Source: Aedes albopictus | Lineage: Eukaryota > Arthropoda > Insecta > Diptera > Culicidae | NCBI RefSeq assembly: GCF_035046485.1 | Contig: NC_085136.1 | Coordinates: 83,407,734-83,471,733 of the forward strand | DNA: 64,000 nucleotides | Direction of reading: 5' to 3' | Shown here: positions 23,366-34,886 of the stretch, piece after piece | Layout: each line of letters starts with the position of its first letter | Position numbering within the stretch: position 1 is the stretch's first letter | Notes under the pieces: generated by a model | Told to the model about the DNA's origin: nothing | What the model saw: only the letters and a program-made list of their open reading frames with translations | Database searches by the model: none | Made by a program: the position numbers and the translations under genes

Positions 23366-25640
23366 CCTGGGGCTAAGGGGGTTTCCAAAAAAGTTCCCAG
23401 AGAGCCAAAAAAACGGGGTTCCAAGGGGCTTCAGGGACGTTTTAAGGGGTTGTTACTGGGGATTTGAGAATCCTTTTAAGGGCATTCTGTCAATAATTGT
23501 TGGCGTTTAAATGGGATTACGGGAAATTCAAGGGTAATTCAATAGTATTAATGTTTCAAGGGGATTTAAGGGTTATTCATGGGATCTCAGTAGCCTTTAA
23601 AGGACGTTTCAAGATATTCAAGAGTTATTTCAGAGTCATTCAAAAGAATTCCATGATGTTTCATGAACATTTCAAGGGCGTTCGTAGAGGTTTTAGGGTC
23701 GTTTGATAGCATTTCAAGGGCGTTTCAAAAGGTTTCCAGGAGCGTTTCAGGGGATTTATGGACCCTATTAAAGGCGTCAAAAAGAAAGTCCAGAGGTATA
23801 CCAAATTGATTATAATGATTTCAGGGGCGCTTCAATAGGATTACGGAGGTTTCAGGAGCGTTTCGAGGCATTTTAGGTCCGGGTCGCATCAGGGGCCTTC
23901 AAGAACACTTTTACATCAAATGGTATTTCAGGGGCGTTGTGATGTTGTGATATTGTAATGGGATCTCTGAAAATCCTGAAATACCTCCAAGATGAGTGTA
24001 GAATTAGCATTTAAGTTAAAATACACATTAATTAAAACAAAAAAAAAACTCCAAGATCTGCCTGAAGCTCGGACCCCATGCAACGCACCTAAGAGGCTCT
24101 GAAATTACCGAAAACTCCTCCGTTACGTCTCTGAAAGCTCGTAACATGATGAAATGCCTCCGCCGAGAAAGCTCTGAAACATGATGAAATGCCTCTAAGA
24201 TCCCCCTTAACCCTCTAATACCCAACCCCGCCTTTGGACGGGGTATAGTTTGAGCATATTTGTAATTTTTGTTTCGTGGGAAATCAAATCTTTTATATTT
24301 TTGGCAGATATTTAGGACTGTTTTGTATATCTCAAAATAGTTTTTGGTGTATTTTAAAGCGTATTTACATTTTTTAAAAATCATCGAAAAATTGATGTTT
24401 TGGTCACCTTTTAGAAGTCATTGTTTATTTTGTATTAAATCGCTACAATTAACATATTTTAAATTTTTCCCAAACCATTCTATCCTTGTTTAATAGTTTG
24501 AGGGGATCGAATACACTCTAAAATTATTTTCCTTAAAATTACACGGAAAATAAAATTTTATGTGAAAAAAAATAAAAATAAAAATATTTAAACAATAACC
24601 ATAAAATCTCAAAATGTTTTCATCCCAAAAAATCCGTACCCCAAATAGGCTTCCAGGAAAAATATAAAAGTGTGGGGATGTTCAAAAATAAAAATTAGAA
24701 AAATCAAAAACTGAAATTCACGAAATTGAGAATTAAAAAGATTCATCTTCCAAAACATGTTTAAATCGATTTTAGATGACGAAAAATGATATTTAGATCA
24801 AAATAAAAAATTTGGGTATTAGAGGGTTAAACTCTCTGGACCCCATGTAACGCACCTGAGAGTCTCTGAAACCCTTGACAATCCATCCGTAACGCCTCCA
24901 AATCCCGCCGAGAATGCTCTAAAACTTCCTAAAATGCCTCTAAAATCCCACCTAAACCTCCTCGGATCCCATGTTTCGCACTTGAGAGGCTCCGAAACCT
25001 CTTAAATCTCTCTCGTAACGCTTCGTAACGCATTTGAATCCCTTCGAAAATACTCTGAAACTTCTAGAAAGCCTCTAAAATCCCCCTCAAGACAAAATCT
25101 CTTCGGACCCCATGAAACGCATCTGCGGGGCTTCGGAACCCCCGTAACGCTTCCTCCGCAACGCTTCCCATGTAACACACTTGGGAGGCTGCGAAACCTC
25201 CAAAAACTTCTTCGTAACGGTTCAGTAACAACTGCGAATCCCGCCGAAAATGCTATGAAACTTCCTGAAATGCTTCCAGAATCCCCCTAAAACTACCTTG
25301 GACCCTATGTAACGCACCTGAGCTTTACCAAAAACTCCCAAAAACGCCTTCGCAACACCTCTGAAACCAGTCTAAAAAGCTCTGAGACTTTCTGAAATGT
25401 CTTCGAAACCCGTTTAAGACCCACTCGGACCTCATGTAACGCACGTGAGACCTTCGGAAGCCACCGCAAACGTACCTCTAACGCCTACAAAACTCGTCGT
25501 AAATCCTCTGAAACTCTCAGACCCCCGAAAACCCCCGGAGATGGATATCTGGTTCCCCGCTGAAACCTCTTGGGACCCCTTGAAACTTCTCTGTAACCTC
25601 TCTTTGCTCTCCTCTACAAACACCCCTTGGCCGCCGTTGC
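23366..25640. repeat. degenerate GCCCCTGAAAC satellite
   Basis: The first part (23366-24000) matches the reverse complement of 61830-62420 in order, including the block with TTCCCAGAGAGCC. The second part (24060-25640, minus the MITE at 24211-24826) consists of units beginning CGGACCCCATGTAACGCACC that recur at about 24838, 24964, 25105, 25165, 25300 and 25427, mostly 126-141 bp apart. Within units a finer spacing of about 10-11 bases is visible (CCCCTGAAAC-like words). Frames here, such as 25432-25662, are by-products. Confidence 0.75.
24211..24826. mobile_element. 616-bp TTAA-flanked MITE
   Basis: TTAA stands on both sides (24207-24210 and 24827-24830). The ends are CCCTCTAATACCCAA and its reverse complement. 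TTAA duplication with CCY-starting ends is the signature of piggyBac-type transposons. The interior is AT-rich without coding capacity. It is inserted in the satellite, whose words continue on both sides. Confidence 0.85.
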
Positions 25641-25712
25641 AATAGTTCCTGTCACTCAACATTTTAAACGGCTACTCAGTCTTTTAATGTGGCAAAACGA
25701 GGTTTATTATTT

Positions 25713-25750
25713 GACCGACGTTTCGACACTGGGGTTTGTGCCATCTTCAG
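25713..25750 (-). other. hammerhead-like ribozyme motif
   Basis: Read on the minus strand from 25750: CTGAAGA, one extra T, a possible stem GGCAC...GTGTC closed by a loop of eight bases, GAAA, then CGTCGGTC. This order (CUGANGA, stem II, GAAA, very short stem III, GUC cleavage triplet) is the hammerhead core found in Penelope-like elements. The extra base and a poorly pairing stem I argue for a degraded copy. Confidence 0.4.
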
Positions 25751-25797
25751 GGGTAATTAATTTTTCGTTTTGAATCTCAGAAGTAACCCTGACAACT

Positions 25798-25930
25798 AGT
25801 AATCGTATAAGATGTTACATAAGATGATAAAGTGGAGGCCATATGCGTGCATGCCTCCATTTAGGCACATGTAAAATGTACGCATATCGCCTCCACTTTA
25901 TCATCTTATGCAACATCTTATACGATTACT
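25798..25930. mobile_element. 133-bp near-perfect hairpin MITE
   Basis: 42-base inverted ends (AGTAATCGTATAAGATGTTA... and its complement) differ at one position. The symmetry continues inward through GGAGGC and CATATGCGT-like words to a short loop. The words AAAGTGGAGGCCATAT and ATACGATTACTG recur close together at about 40608-40648, inside the LTR retrotransposon. Confidence 0.85.
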
Positions 25931-26199
25931 GGATGACTGGGAACTCCTTGATGAATCACTGAATTATTTTCTGGGTCCATCTCCGAAGCAACTCCAGGTT
26001 AATATAATAAGAAAATAGAATCTCAGATTAAATTCCGGAAGAACCAAGAAGGAACATTAGTAGTTACCTTAGGAAGAGCTTTTGGAGCAGGCCCATAGCG
26101 CCAAGAGAGGGGTTTTTCCAATTTCAGCAAAAGGCGGAGGGGCGCCTAGTGTATGGAGCGTCGGTTATGGAGGGGGTTTCACACCTAAACCCCCTCCCC

Positions 26200-27790
26200 C
26201 CCTCCTTGTGCACGGGCATGTCTTGGAGAAATCCCAGAAGAATTAATCCCAAAAGAAATCCCATTTGGAACTCCTGAAGAATCCCCAAAGGAACTCTGTA
26301 AACAAGGAATCCTTAAGATCTCAAGAGAAGCAATTTCAGAAGGAACTTCTGAGATAATCTCATAAAGAAGACCTGAAGCCATTATTGGTAAAATTTAAAG
26401 AAAAACTTCGGAAGGAATCACTGATGGATAATTTAGAAGGATCCCAAAAGGGTTTCCTGAATGAATCTTGCATGGGATTCCTGGTGAATATGAAGAAGAA
26501 TCCCCTGGAGAAACGTTGGATTTATTTCCTGGGAAAAGCCCAAAAGGAATTTCTGAAGTCATCTCGGAAGAAAACCCTGGTGGAAACCTGAGAAACCTCA
26601 AGAAATAAATTCTTATTTGATTCCTCAGGTAGTTTTTTTTTAAATAAACCAATTTAATACTTCCTGCAGAAGTATCTTCTGAGATTACTCCAAGAGTTTT
26701 CTCTGAGCTTCTTTCAGTTTACTCCGATTCCTCTTGGTTCTACTGGTCCTTCTGGTCGAGAAGTTCTGGACTTTCCCAAGCAGTTCCTTCGATGATTTCT
26801 TAAGGATATTCTACTAGGATTCTTAGTATTATATTCCTATAGGATCTCCTTCTAGGATTCTTCCAGATTCTCCTTTTTGAGATTCCTGCCTCCTGAACTC
26901 CTTCTGAAATTCCTCCAGTATTTTTATAAGATTTAGGTATTCCATAAGGAATTCCTAAATGTTCCTTTTCACATAACCTGAAAAAGTTTCTTTTGAGACT
27001 CCTAAAGTATTTCTTATTCCTTCTTCTGAAATTCATTGGGGAGTTCTTTGTAGGGTTTTTCCAGAAGTTTTTCGTTGGACTCCTCCAACAGATCTTTCGC
27101 GGGAATGCACTCTTGGAGGTATCTGGGAACTCGTGGAGGAGTTCCTAAACTGTTGAAGGAACCTCAGGAAAAAAATCTGATAGAGTCTAAGAGGTAATTT
27201 CGATAAGAATGGTGGAAATAATTCCTGTAGAGATCTCGTTACAAAATATTGGAAGAATACCGAAATTAACTTTTGGCGGAACTTCTGAACGAATTCCTTG
27301 AAGAATCCTGGAAAAATATCTTGAGGAATCCAGAAACTTTCGGAACAATCAAAGAAGAATTGTTAGAGAAATTTCAGAAGGAATCTCTAGAGAAATTCCT
27401 AAAGAAGTTCCTGAAGGAATTCTGGATAGAACCCCTTAAGGAATCTCAGGAGAATCTTCTACAAGAACTCCAGAAATTGTTTCATGACTAATCCCAGGAA
27501 GAAACTTCTGCATATATTCCTGGAGAAATCCCTGAAGGACACAGTGCAATCTCGTAAGTAACTGCTGGGAGAATCCCAGAAAAAAATCTCTTAAGAAATC
27601 TTATGAAATTTTATAAAGAATTTCAGAGTAAACTATTAAAATAGTCATAAATAAACCTCTTGAAGAGACTCATAAAGAACTACCACATGAATCTAAAAAA
27701 AAAATCCAGAGACATTCAAGGAAGAATGTCCGGGGTAATCCCAGAATGTATTTTTGAATGAATTCCTAGGGAAATCCCTGTCCTGGAATA
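26200..27790. repeat. GAA-rich 12-bp quasi-repeat with strand flips
   Basis: Words such as GGAACTTCTGAAGAA recur about every 12 bases. The purine-rich strand is on top at about 26220-26610, on the bottom at about 26640-27130, and on top again at 27180-27780. All frames in this region (for example 27273-27491, rich in E, F and K) are products of the repeat and not proteins. Confidence 0.65.
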
Positions 27791-27994
27791 ATCCAAAAAG
27801 GAGCTGGGGAGCCCTACCAGCTAGTCATGAATAAAATCTCTTCTCAAACGAACGTTAACCCACAATAATTCCGACAAATCCACTTTCGGTTTGCCCAAAC
27901 CCAAAGCAAACTGTCTTCCACGAATCTTCCACGAACCCCCGGAGACTGCCTGGAACACCCTTGAAAGCATGTTCATTTGATTAACTGATCTCCT

Positions 27995-28265
27995 CTCCTC
28001 TGCTTGGCGTAACGTCCTCACTGGGACAAAGCCTGCTTCTCAATGTTCAATGAGCACTTCCACAGTTTTTAACTGAGAGCTTCCTCTGCCAATGACCATT
28101 TTGCATGTGTATATCGTGTGGCAGGCACGAAGATACTCTATGCCCAAGGAAGTCAAGGAAATTTCCTTTACGAAAAGATCCTGGACCGACCGGGAATCGA
28201 ACCCGTCACCCTCAGCATGGGCATGCTGAATACCCGTGCGTTTACCGCCTCGGCTATATGGGCCC
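27995..28265 (-). mobile_element. Feilai-type SINE, near full length
   Basis: Read from 28265 on the minus strand: a tRNA-like head (GGGCCCATATAGCCGAGGCG, TAAACGCACGGGTATTCAGC, GACGGGTTCGATTCCCGGTC) with A and B boxes for RNA polymerase III, followed by AGGATCTTTTCGTAAAGG, GCCTGCCACACGATATACAC and GAAGCAGGCTTTGTCCCAGT. This is the most complete SINE in the window and serves as reference for the others. Confidence 0.9.
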
Positions 28266-28797
28266 TTAAATATGTTTGAAACTAAATTTTAATTTTTAAT
28301 ACTAACTACATATATTGATCTCTTCAATACACATTGAGGAGCCTCGTTCCACCGTCGAGAACATAAACAAAGTTCACAAGTTCCAGCTGCAAGATCGAAG
28401 AAGGTTACCTACTGCAAAGATTCACGAATTTCTGTTGTTTTCGAAAGCGAAAATGACCTGCATGATGTTGGCATTGGAAGTGTCACGGGGGGATGGGTTT
28501 TCCCGGTGAAGGGAAAGAATTTTGTAATTTAATTAGAACATAAATATTTCCGCAGGGCTGATCAGCCAAAAAAAAAAACAAAAACCATAGCATTCATTCC
28601 TAACATAACCTGTTAGAAATGAATAAAATGTGCATGTTTGTTTCAAACATGGTTTGCATTTGCTTCAAATCCGACGTTCGATTTGAAGACCCCTTGAAAC
28701 AACATGAAACGTCACTGAGCTCTTTAACTTCCCTGAAACCCACTGAGATCCTTTTTGTTTCCTTCTAAACCATGGTATGGGGGGGGGGATACCCACC

Positions 28798-28980
28798 CAA
28801 GTAACAGAACTAGCTGAACAACAGTTTTTTCAGCTAAAGTTTGCTTAAGAGTGGTTTGTTCCACTCTTGTACAGCAAAAATGTTTGTTGGGCAAGAAACA
28901 GAGCTAGCTGAATAACAGTTTTTTAAGCTAAAGTTTGCATAAGAATAGTTTGTTTCACTCTTCTATTCAACAGACACCCG
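28798..28980. repeat. two-copy tandem duplication of about 90 bp
   Basis: CAAGTAACAGAACTAGCTGA... at 28798 and CAAGAAACAGAGCTAGCTGA... at 28890 begin two copies that both contain CAGTTTTTT.AGCTAAAGTT and a TTTGTT.CACTCTT block. They differ at about one base in eight. Confidence 0.7.
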
Positions 28981-29189
28981 GACAGAATGTGCAGCTAGTG
29001 TGGGGTTGAGGACCGTCTTCTAAAAAAGTAAAAACCAGGACTACTCTTTCCTCGACCCACTAAACAACAGTCCCACGATCGCTAAGCCCTACGTCTCTCC
29101 GGAACCACCAAGAAAGCATTGCTTCAGAGGGGGACTAGTGCCCATAGCACCCTCAAGGTTAGCTGCGTAGCCTGCACCAACGAACATCG

Positions 29190-30150
29190 ATGACTCGCCC
29201 CTGAGACCCTGAAGTGTTCATAAGGCCTCCTGCAACCGGTGGCAACCCCCATGAGACCACCTGAAGCACTCTGATACATCTCTGAGCCGCTCTAGAACTA
29301 CCCTGGAAGCCCTTGACACCCTTAGAAGTGGGTTCTCTGCAACCCCACAGAGCCCTTGAAAAGCCCCTCAGACTCGCAGAAGCGCCCTGAGATTCCTGAA
29401 GCCCGCTGAAATCCGTCTAAGGTCCCCTGAAAGCTCCTGGTTGGTACGCCCCTTGAATCCTCTGGAGCATCCCTGGGATCCCCTGAGAAGCATTCCTGAG
29501 GCCACCTGAAACGCCCTGTGATCCATTGAAGTGCCGCTGAGGCCCCTGGAATCCCCTTAGACCTCCTGAAAAATACCTGAAACCTATGAAGTGACACTGA
29601 CTCCCCCTGGATCCCCTTGGAACCTGGGACGAACCTAAGACTCCATAAATGCCCCTGAGTTCCCATGTAGTCCCCTAAAACTCCTGAGAAGCTCTGAAAC
29701 GCCCCTGAGATTCCCTGGTACCCCTTTAAACCGGCATGAACACCAATGAGACTCCCTTTAACGCCCCTGAGACCCTTTGAGGCGTTCCTGAGGGATGAGG
29801 CCCCCTGGAACCACTAAGACCTGCAGAAACGCCCCTGAAATCCTGTTGGACCTCCTAGAAGGCCTGTGAAAACCCTCTGAAACCCCTAAAAATCCCCTGA
29901 AACGCCTCTGAGACCCCTAAACCCCTGGAACTCCCTGAGAAACATCCCTGAGTCCACCTGGAAGCCTCTTGAAAAGCCCCTAAGACCCCCTGAGGCGCCC
30001 TTGGGATCTCCTGGTACCCCCTAAAACTCCTTGAAACTCCCAAGGCCACATCAAACTCCTTTGAAGACCTCTAGCAATCCCTTGAAACGCCCTCGAGACT
30101 ACCGAGTACCTTCCTGAAAACCGTTGGGAACGCCTTCAAAATCTCACTCT
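29190..30150. repeat. degenerate CCCCTGAAACGCC repeat
   Basis: The stretch is made of words such as AACGCCCCTGAGA and CCTGGAACCC spaced about 10-11 bases apart. A small piece of the same style lies at 28690-28760, before the tandem duplication. It resembles the satellite at 23366-25640 but the 130-bp unit with CATGTAACGCACC is not evident. Frames on the minus strand (29322-29666, 29855-30049) follow from the repeat. Confidence 0.65.
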
Positions 30151-30404
30151 CCTCTTCGAATCTCAATGGAATCTACATACTTTATTTCTTCAGGGTTACA
30201 CCACCTATTTATTGCCATCGATTAGTACTTCGTATATAAAGTTGAATTAATAGGCAGAAAAATACTAATTATTGTACAATATATTCATTCATTTTAAAAT
30301 ACTTTTTAATAGCAGCATATTTTCCTACTCACTACAGTACTGTCCAAACCTTCATTCGAACAGCATTCTTCTTCTTTTTTTATTATTATTCTTCTTCTTC
30401 TTAT

Positions 30405-30638
30405 TCTTCGTGGCGTATCGTCCCCACTGATACAAAGCCTACTTATCAGTTCAAGTTCTATGAGAACTTTCACTGTTATTAACTAAGAGCTTTCTTTAGT
30501 AAAGATACCCCAAGAGCAAGGAAACCAAGAAAATTTTCTTTTATGAAAAGATCTTGTACCGACCGGGAATCGAACCCACCATCCTCAGCATGGTTAGGCT
30601 GAATACCCTGCTTTTACAGCTCTGGATATTGTGGCCTC
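30405..30638 (-). mobile_element. old Feilai-type SINE
   Basis: Minus-strand copy with GGTTCGATTCCCGGTCGGTA at 30560-30580, AAGATCTTTTCAT and CAAAGCCTACTTATCAG as diverged body words. Numerous substitutions separate it from the copy at 27995-28265. Confidence 0.8.
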
Positions 30639-31077
30639 TAAGCCCAAACAGCATCTTCGACACAAAGTTCTCTTTCAGTCCATGTAAAGTGTCGCTTCCG
30701 GCAGGGCCACGAAAAGAACCTCTCTTGAACGAAAATGGGTAGAAATCAAAACAACTCAACGATTATTATCGGCATAATGCGGCATTCATTCAGCTCTTCG
30801 TTTCCCAGCTGAGCCCATCGATAATAATGGTAACGGTGTTGCGGTTTGGATTATTGCCTTACAGCCCCGGGGGGTCATCGTTTGACTGGCTTTGGATTAG
30901 GACAGGCCAAATAGGCGCACTAAAATATCGGAAAAGGGACAGAAAACGGAAATGGATTATTATTCTATTTATGCCGGGAATTTGGGATCAAGAGGATTGA
31001 ACTGTTTCTGTCGTTGATGGATGTTTAATCCCGGTCGAAATGAAAATAGTGTCCCAAGGCTATGGCCGACTTTTTTT

Positions 31078-31265
31078 TTTGGCGTAATGTACTAACTGGA
31101 ACAAAGCCTGCTTTTCAGCTTGGTGTTTGGTGTTCTATACGCACTTGCACAGGTATGAAGTGAGAGCTTCCTCTGCCAATGACCATTTTGCATTTGTACA
31201 TCATGTGGCCGACATGAAGAAACCCTATGCTCAAGAATGTCACGAGAATTTAGAAGACCGGATGG
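31078..31265 (-). mobile_element. 5'-truncated Feilai-type SINE
   Basis: It contains the 3' body (GGAACAAAGCCTGCTTTTCAG, CTTCCTCTGCCAATGACCAT, ACATCATGTGGCCGACATGA on the plus strand). The tRNA-like head is missing or too diverged. Confidence 0.75.
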
Positions 31266-32040
31266 GAATCAAGCTCCCCAGTAACTTATTTTTGTTTAAA
31301 TCGTTTATGTTCTAGCGTTTATCGAATGAAAGCTGTTTTCAACAAATCAAGAAACGTGTTGACTGTTCTAAACTAATGAGGTCGAAGTACACATCTTGAG
31401 ATAATGTATGCAACTGACGAAAAAGTTCAATTCCTATGCCATTATCAGTTCATTCCTTCGAGCATCCAATCCCCGCTATCTGCCTGCCCTTTTCTGAATA
31501 CATGTTCCCAGAAACGTAGTACGTAGATATCAGTCAGTGTGCGATATCATCGCATACATTTTCCGCTTTTTTCCTCTCCTCGTTGGAAAAACCAACGCAT
31601 CTCGGATCACGATGGCAATAACAAAAGAAATAAACATCAAATAAAAATCAGATTGATCTTTTGATTTTTTCGAGCACCCATGCCCGTTTCCCCGGCGACC
31701 ACCGGATCGCACTCCGATTTGATTTCTTTTAGCATATTGCAGAGAGAGAGAGCAAGTGGGGCCCCTTGGGCAACAATATGCTGTTGAAGCTATTTTGCCT
31801 TGTTTTCGTTTTTTTTCTTTTCTTTTGGACTGTATCGGACGCAGAAGACCCTTCTCGTTTTGATGGTGGGGGATTGTTCTGCTGCGATTGTTCGATGGGC
31901 GAACGCTTGGTCGGTGGACTTTATCGAGGATCTGATTGCTGCGGAGAAAGTTTGTGTGTCTGAGTTGGAGCGTTGGCGATTTGGGGAAGTTTTATATTGT
32001 TCCAGAGTTTAATGATTTTCAGTTTTTGTGCGTTATCTCA
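31266..32040. other. no gene recognised
   Basis: Short frames only. A brief AG run stands at 31740-31752. Confidence 0.4.
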
Positions 32041-32044
32041 CATG

Positions 32045-32790
32045 TTAAAAGTTGGCGTTTGATTTGAGTTTTAAAATATTTTCGGACTTTTCGTACCTAT
32101 TTACTTCCAAGTCTGAGCGCCTTTTTCGGTGCAAAGCGCCGACCGTGACAAATCTCTTGGTCCGTGCACCTATGTCGATCTTAGTGCCGTCATCGGCCGC
32201 CATTTGGTTACCAAGATATTGGAAGATTTCAACATTCTCCACTGCTTGCCCAGCTACCGTAAAGCTGGAAGGGTTGACCGCGTTTACATCAAACGATTTG
32301 GTCTTGTTGACGTTGATGGTGAGACCTGCCGCTGAGGAGCGAGTGGCAATATCATCGAGCTTACTCTGCATTATCAGAGCGCCGTTGAGCTAGGAGAGCA
32401 ACGTCATCAACCAATTCGAAGTCATTTAGGTGTTCCATGATTATGGGCTGCCACAGCAATCCACGATTTGGTTCACGGTCAATCGCACCTACCAGGATCT
32501 CGTCGTTTGCGGTGAGGAACAGTAGCGGTGATAGTATACATCCTTGCCTCACTCCAGCAACGACCCGGATGGCATCGGACAAAACACCGTTGTGCAGTAC
32601 TCTGTACGAAAATGCCCTGTACTGTGCTTCAATGAGGCCGATGATTTTTTCGGGGACACCCTTGCGCCTGAGGGCTTCTCATATGTTTCCGTGATTGAGA
32701 CGATCGAATGCTTTTTCGTAATCAACATCAGGTAAAGAGACTCTTGGAGTTCATTGATTTGCTCCAGGATGATGCGGAGCGAATCCACCG
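32045..32790 (-). pseudogene. LINE reverse transcriptase fragment, minus strand
   Basis: Minus-strand frames give NELQESLYLMLI, then RVVAGVRQGCILSPLLF, then FELVDDVALLAQRRSD, where the usual A-D-D has become V-D-D. LTINVNKTKSFDVNAVNPSS and VENVEIFQYLGNQM complete the palm and thumb start. It is shared among three frames with stops, so non-functional. The clade cannot be fixed from the fragment; it is not the RTE family seen elsewhere here. The coding end at 32790 abuts a plus-strand piece of a LINE (32740-33125). Confidence 0.75.
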
Positions 32791-33125
32791 CAGAAAGCTA
32801 AAATACCATGAGGAATATGTGATCGCTGAGGCGCAAGAAAGTATGGAGCAGAATGATGTGCGGAGGTTTTACGAAACTGTCAATAGCGTGCGGAGAAAAA
32901 CAGCGCTTTCTCCCGTTATGTGCAACGACCGTGAAGGAAACTTGCTGACAGACAAAACAATGGTGGCTGCCATGAGGAGAGAGCACTTCGAGGAATTGCT
33001 GAATGATGGGAATGGAAAAGCGACAGACAGAATTTCAATCGATGACGACGGACAAGCTGTGGAACCTTCAACGCTAGACGAGGTCAAGACAGCCATTAGA
33101 GAGCTGAAGAACAATAATTTTCATT
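32740..33125 (+). pseudogene. LINE fragment upstream of RT fingers
   Basis: The frame contains AQESMEQNDVRRFYETVNSV and RKTALSPVMCNDREGNLLTD, MRREHFEELLND and LDEVKTAIRELKNN, the linker between endonuclease and RT in many LINEs, ending just where KAAG.D would start. It is uninterrupted, but both ends are cut. It points away from the minus-strand RT fragment at 32045-32790 and could come from the same element, rearranged. Confidence 0.7.
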
Positions 33126-34440
33126 GATGGCTTATGCGATACAGAAAATTGCTGAATTTCACACTAACACTGCAGAAAATCTGTCAACAATAACTCAATA
33201 CACATGCATTTTCAGCGAAAAGATCTATTTGCGTGACAACAATCCACTACCGGGCGGCCGTCGTCAAATATCAGGATTGCCAACTGCGGCGCGGAAACCC
33301 AAAAGTGGGAATAAAATTTTGGGGTTTACGCGCAATAAAATATTTTTCTCCATATTATATATATATATATTTGCAAAACCATACATCTTATTGTAAATGA
33401 ATTGTTCTAAATACTGATACGTGGATTTAAATATACCGTATATTGTATGGTACATGTATGGTTTCAAACAATAAAATGTACCGGAAATATATTGTTTTTA
33501 TTTGTAATTTCACTACTGGTTATACATTTAATCAAATGGTTTTGGAATGGTTCTCTTTTGTTATGTTGTATTGTTTTACATTACATAAACCATATAATGT
33601 TATATTATCTTGTCATTTTCCTCCTGTTAATGGCATCATAGGCTTACTAGATTTATTAGAATGCGCTTTGGGAATTCTCCAGAGCGTTTGGATAATCCTT
33701 CATATATTGGATCACCCACGTCGAAGTCTGAGAAGTCTCTGATTGCATTAACAGTTGAAGCTTAGGCTCCCATGCCCACCAGCCAGATAAGCGGGTTTTG
33801 CAAACTAAGCATTATTTGTGGCAACACTTTGAGCGGCATGATGGAACTATGCCGAGCGCACTAAGTGTTATTAGACCACTAATGTAGTTGCATGAAGTGG
33901 GTGACGAGGCACATAAGTATCATTACAGCGTGCTTAATCGTTATTGCAATATTGAGGCTCCAGTTTGACTAAAGTTTGAAATAACTCATAAGAAAACTGT
34001 CAGTCAAGTTCGATTCAAATATAAGTTAAGTTAAAGAGCGAACTCTGCCGTTTGAGCCTTTATTATAAGTTATTATATTACCTTTGTAAATGTTTTGTGA
34101 AAAGATGAAGAGGTTTTATGCCTTTTTGAGAACGATTTCATAATGAGAAAAAGGAAATCACTCAAAGGGGCTTTTCCCTCTTCCTAAATTTTTGTTAAAA
34201 AATAAAACTAAACTAACTTAAAGAGCGAACCCGCAGAGGAACCTATATTAGAAATCATTTCAATGTTCAATCCAGTCTATATGCTAAAGATGGCTTTACG
34301 TCAAAGATAAAGTTCGTCAATCGCATTTGATTCGGTTGTGGTCGAAGGCAAGTTCACATGAGAGAAGAGGAGAAAACTCCCCTAAATGCAAATACAGAAA
34401 GAATAGTGTTGAATTCATTCACTGATTTACGGTAATCTGA
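33126..34440. other. no gene recognised
   Basis: AT-rich. A TATATATATATAT run lies at 33357-33372. AAAGAGCGAAC occurs at about 34033 and 34219 in two similar contexts. Frames up to 99 codons (33443-33742) show no family resemblance. Confidence 0.4.
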
Positions 34441-34592
34441 ACTGCGTCTTTCCGGGCTGACCTACATTCGTATTCCTCTCATCGCACTCTATACATACCT
34501 AGCCCGCCATATTATTCCATTACAATACACTTTATTGTACACAGAGATGAACTAGCCGCCGGCTAAAAATCTCTTTAATAAAGAAAAAAAAA
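34440..34592 (+). mobile_element. retroposon 3' end with hairpin and poly(A)
   Basis: The last 50 bases (34543-34592) contain AGAGAT pairing with ATCTCT and TAGCC pairing with GGCTA, then AATAAA and a run of A. Two further copies of this tail, with a different short repeat instead of poly(A), lie at 48981-49044 and 59838-59883. It is most likely the 3' end of a LINE or of a SINE sharing that end. Confidence 0.6.
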
Positions 34593-34603
34593 AGGTAGCT
34601 GGA

Positions 34604-34886
34604 ATGATTTTTACCAAATACCCCATGGATAGTTTTTATCCGGGAGGTGAACATCTGCGGCAGATTCTCGATAAATTTCGGGAGTATAACTTGCAGACCC
34701 ATCATCTGTTAATTGATTTCAAGGCGGCGTACGATTCAGTGAGGAAAAACGAGTTATGGCAGATTATGATCGATCCATGTTTTCCAGCGAAGCTGATTAG
34801 ACTGATTCATGTGACGCTTGACGCTTGACGGTTCAAAATCAAGAATGAAAAGTTTGATGTTGTGGACGAATTTGTTTATCTTGGTA
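34604..34886 (+). pseudogene. RTE-clade LINE, left part of a split copy
   Basis: EHLRQILDKFREYNLQTHHL and IDFKAAYDSVRKNELWQIM match the RT block around the first catalytic Asp of RTE elements; the frame then jumps, by deletion, to FDVVDEFVYLG at 34850-34884. It ends at a TA (34885-34886), where the terminal repeat GAGTAATGCGGGGCAAAAG begins. The expected next residues (TLVTCDND) are found on the same strand at 48661-48860, after 13.8 kb. Confidence 0.8.

Noticed and set aside
29322..30049. Proteins rich in G, F and S on the minus strand
   Set aside because: Translation of the degenerate satellite; the same words appear wherever the repeat occurs.
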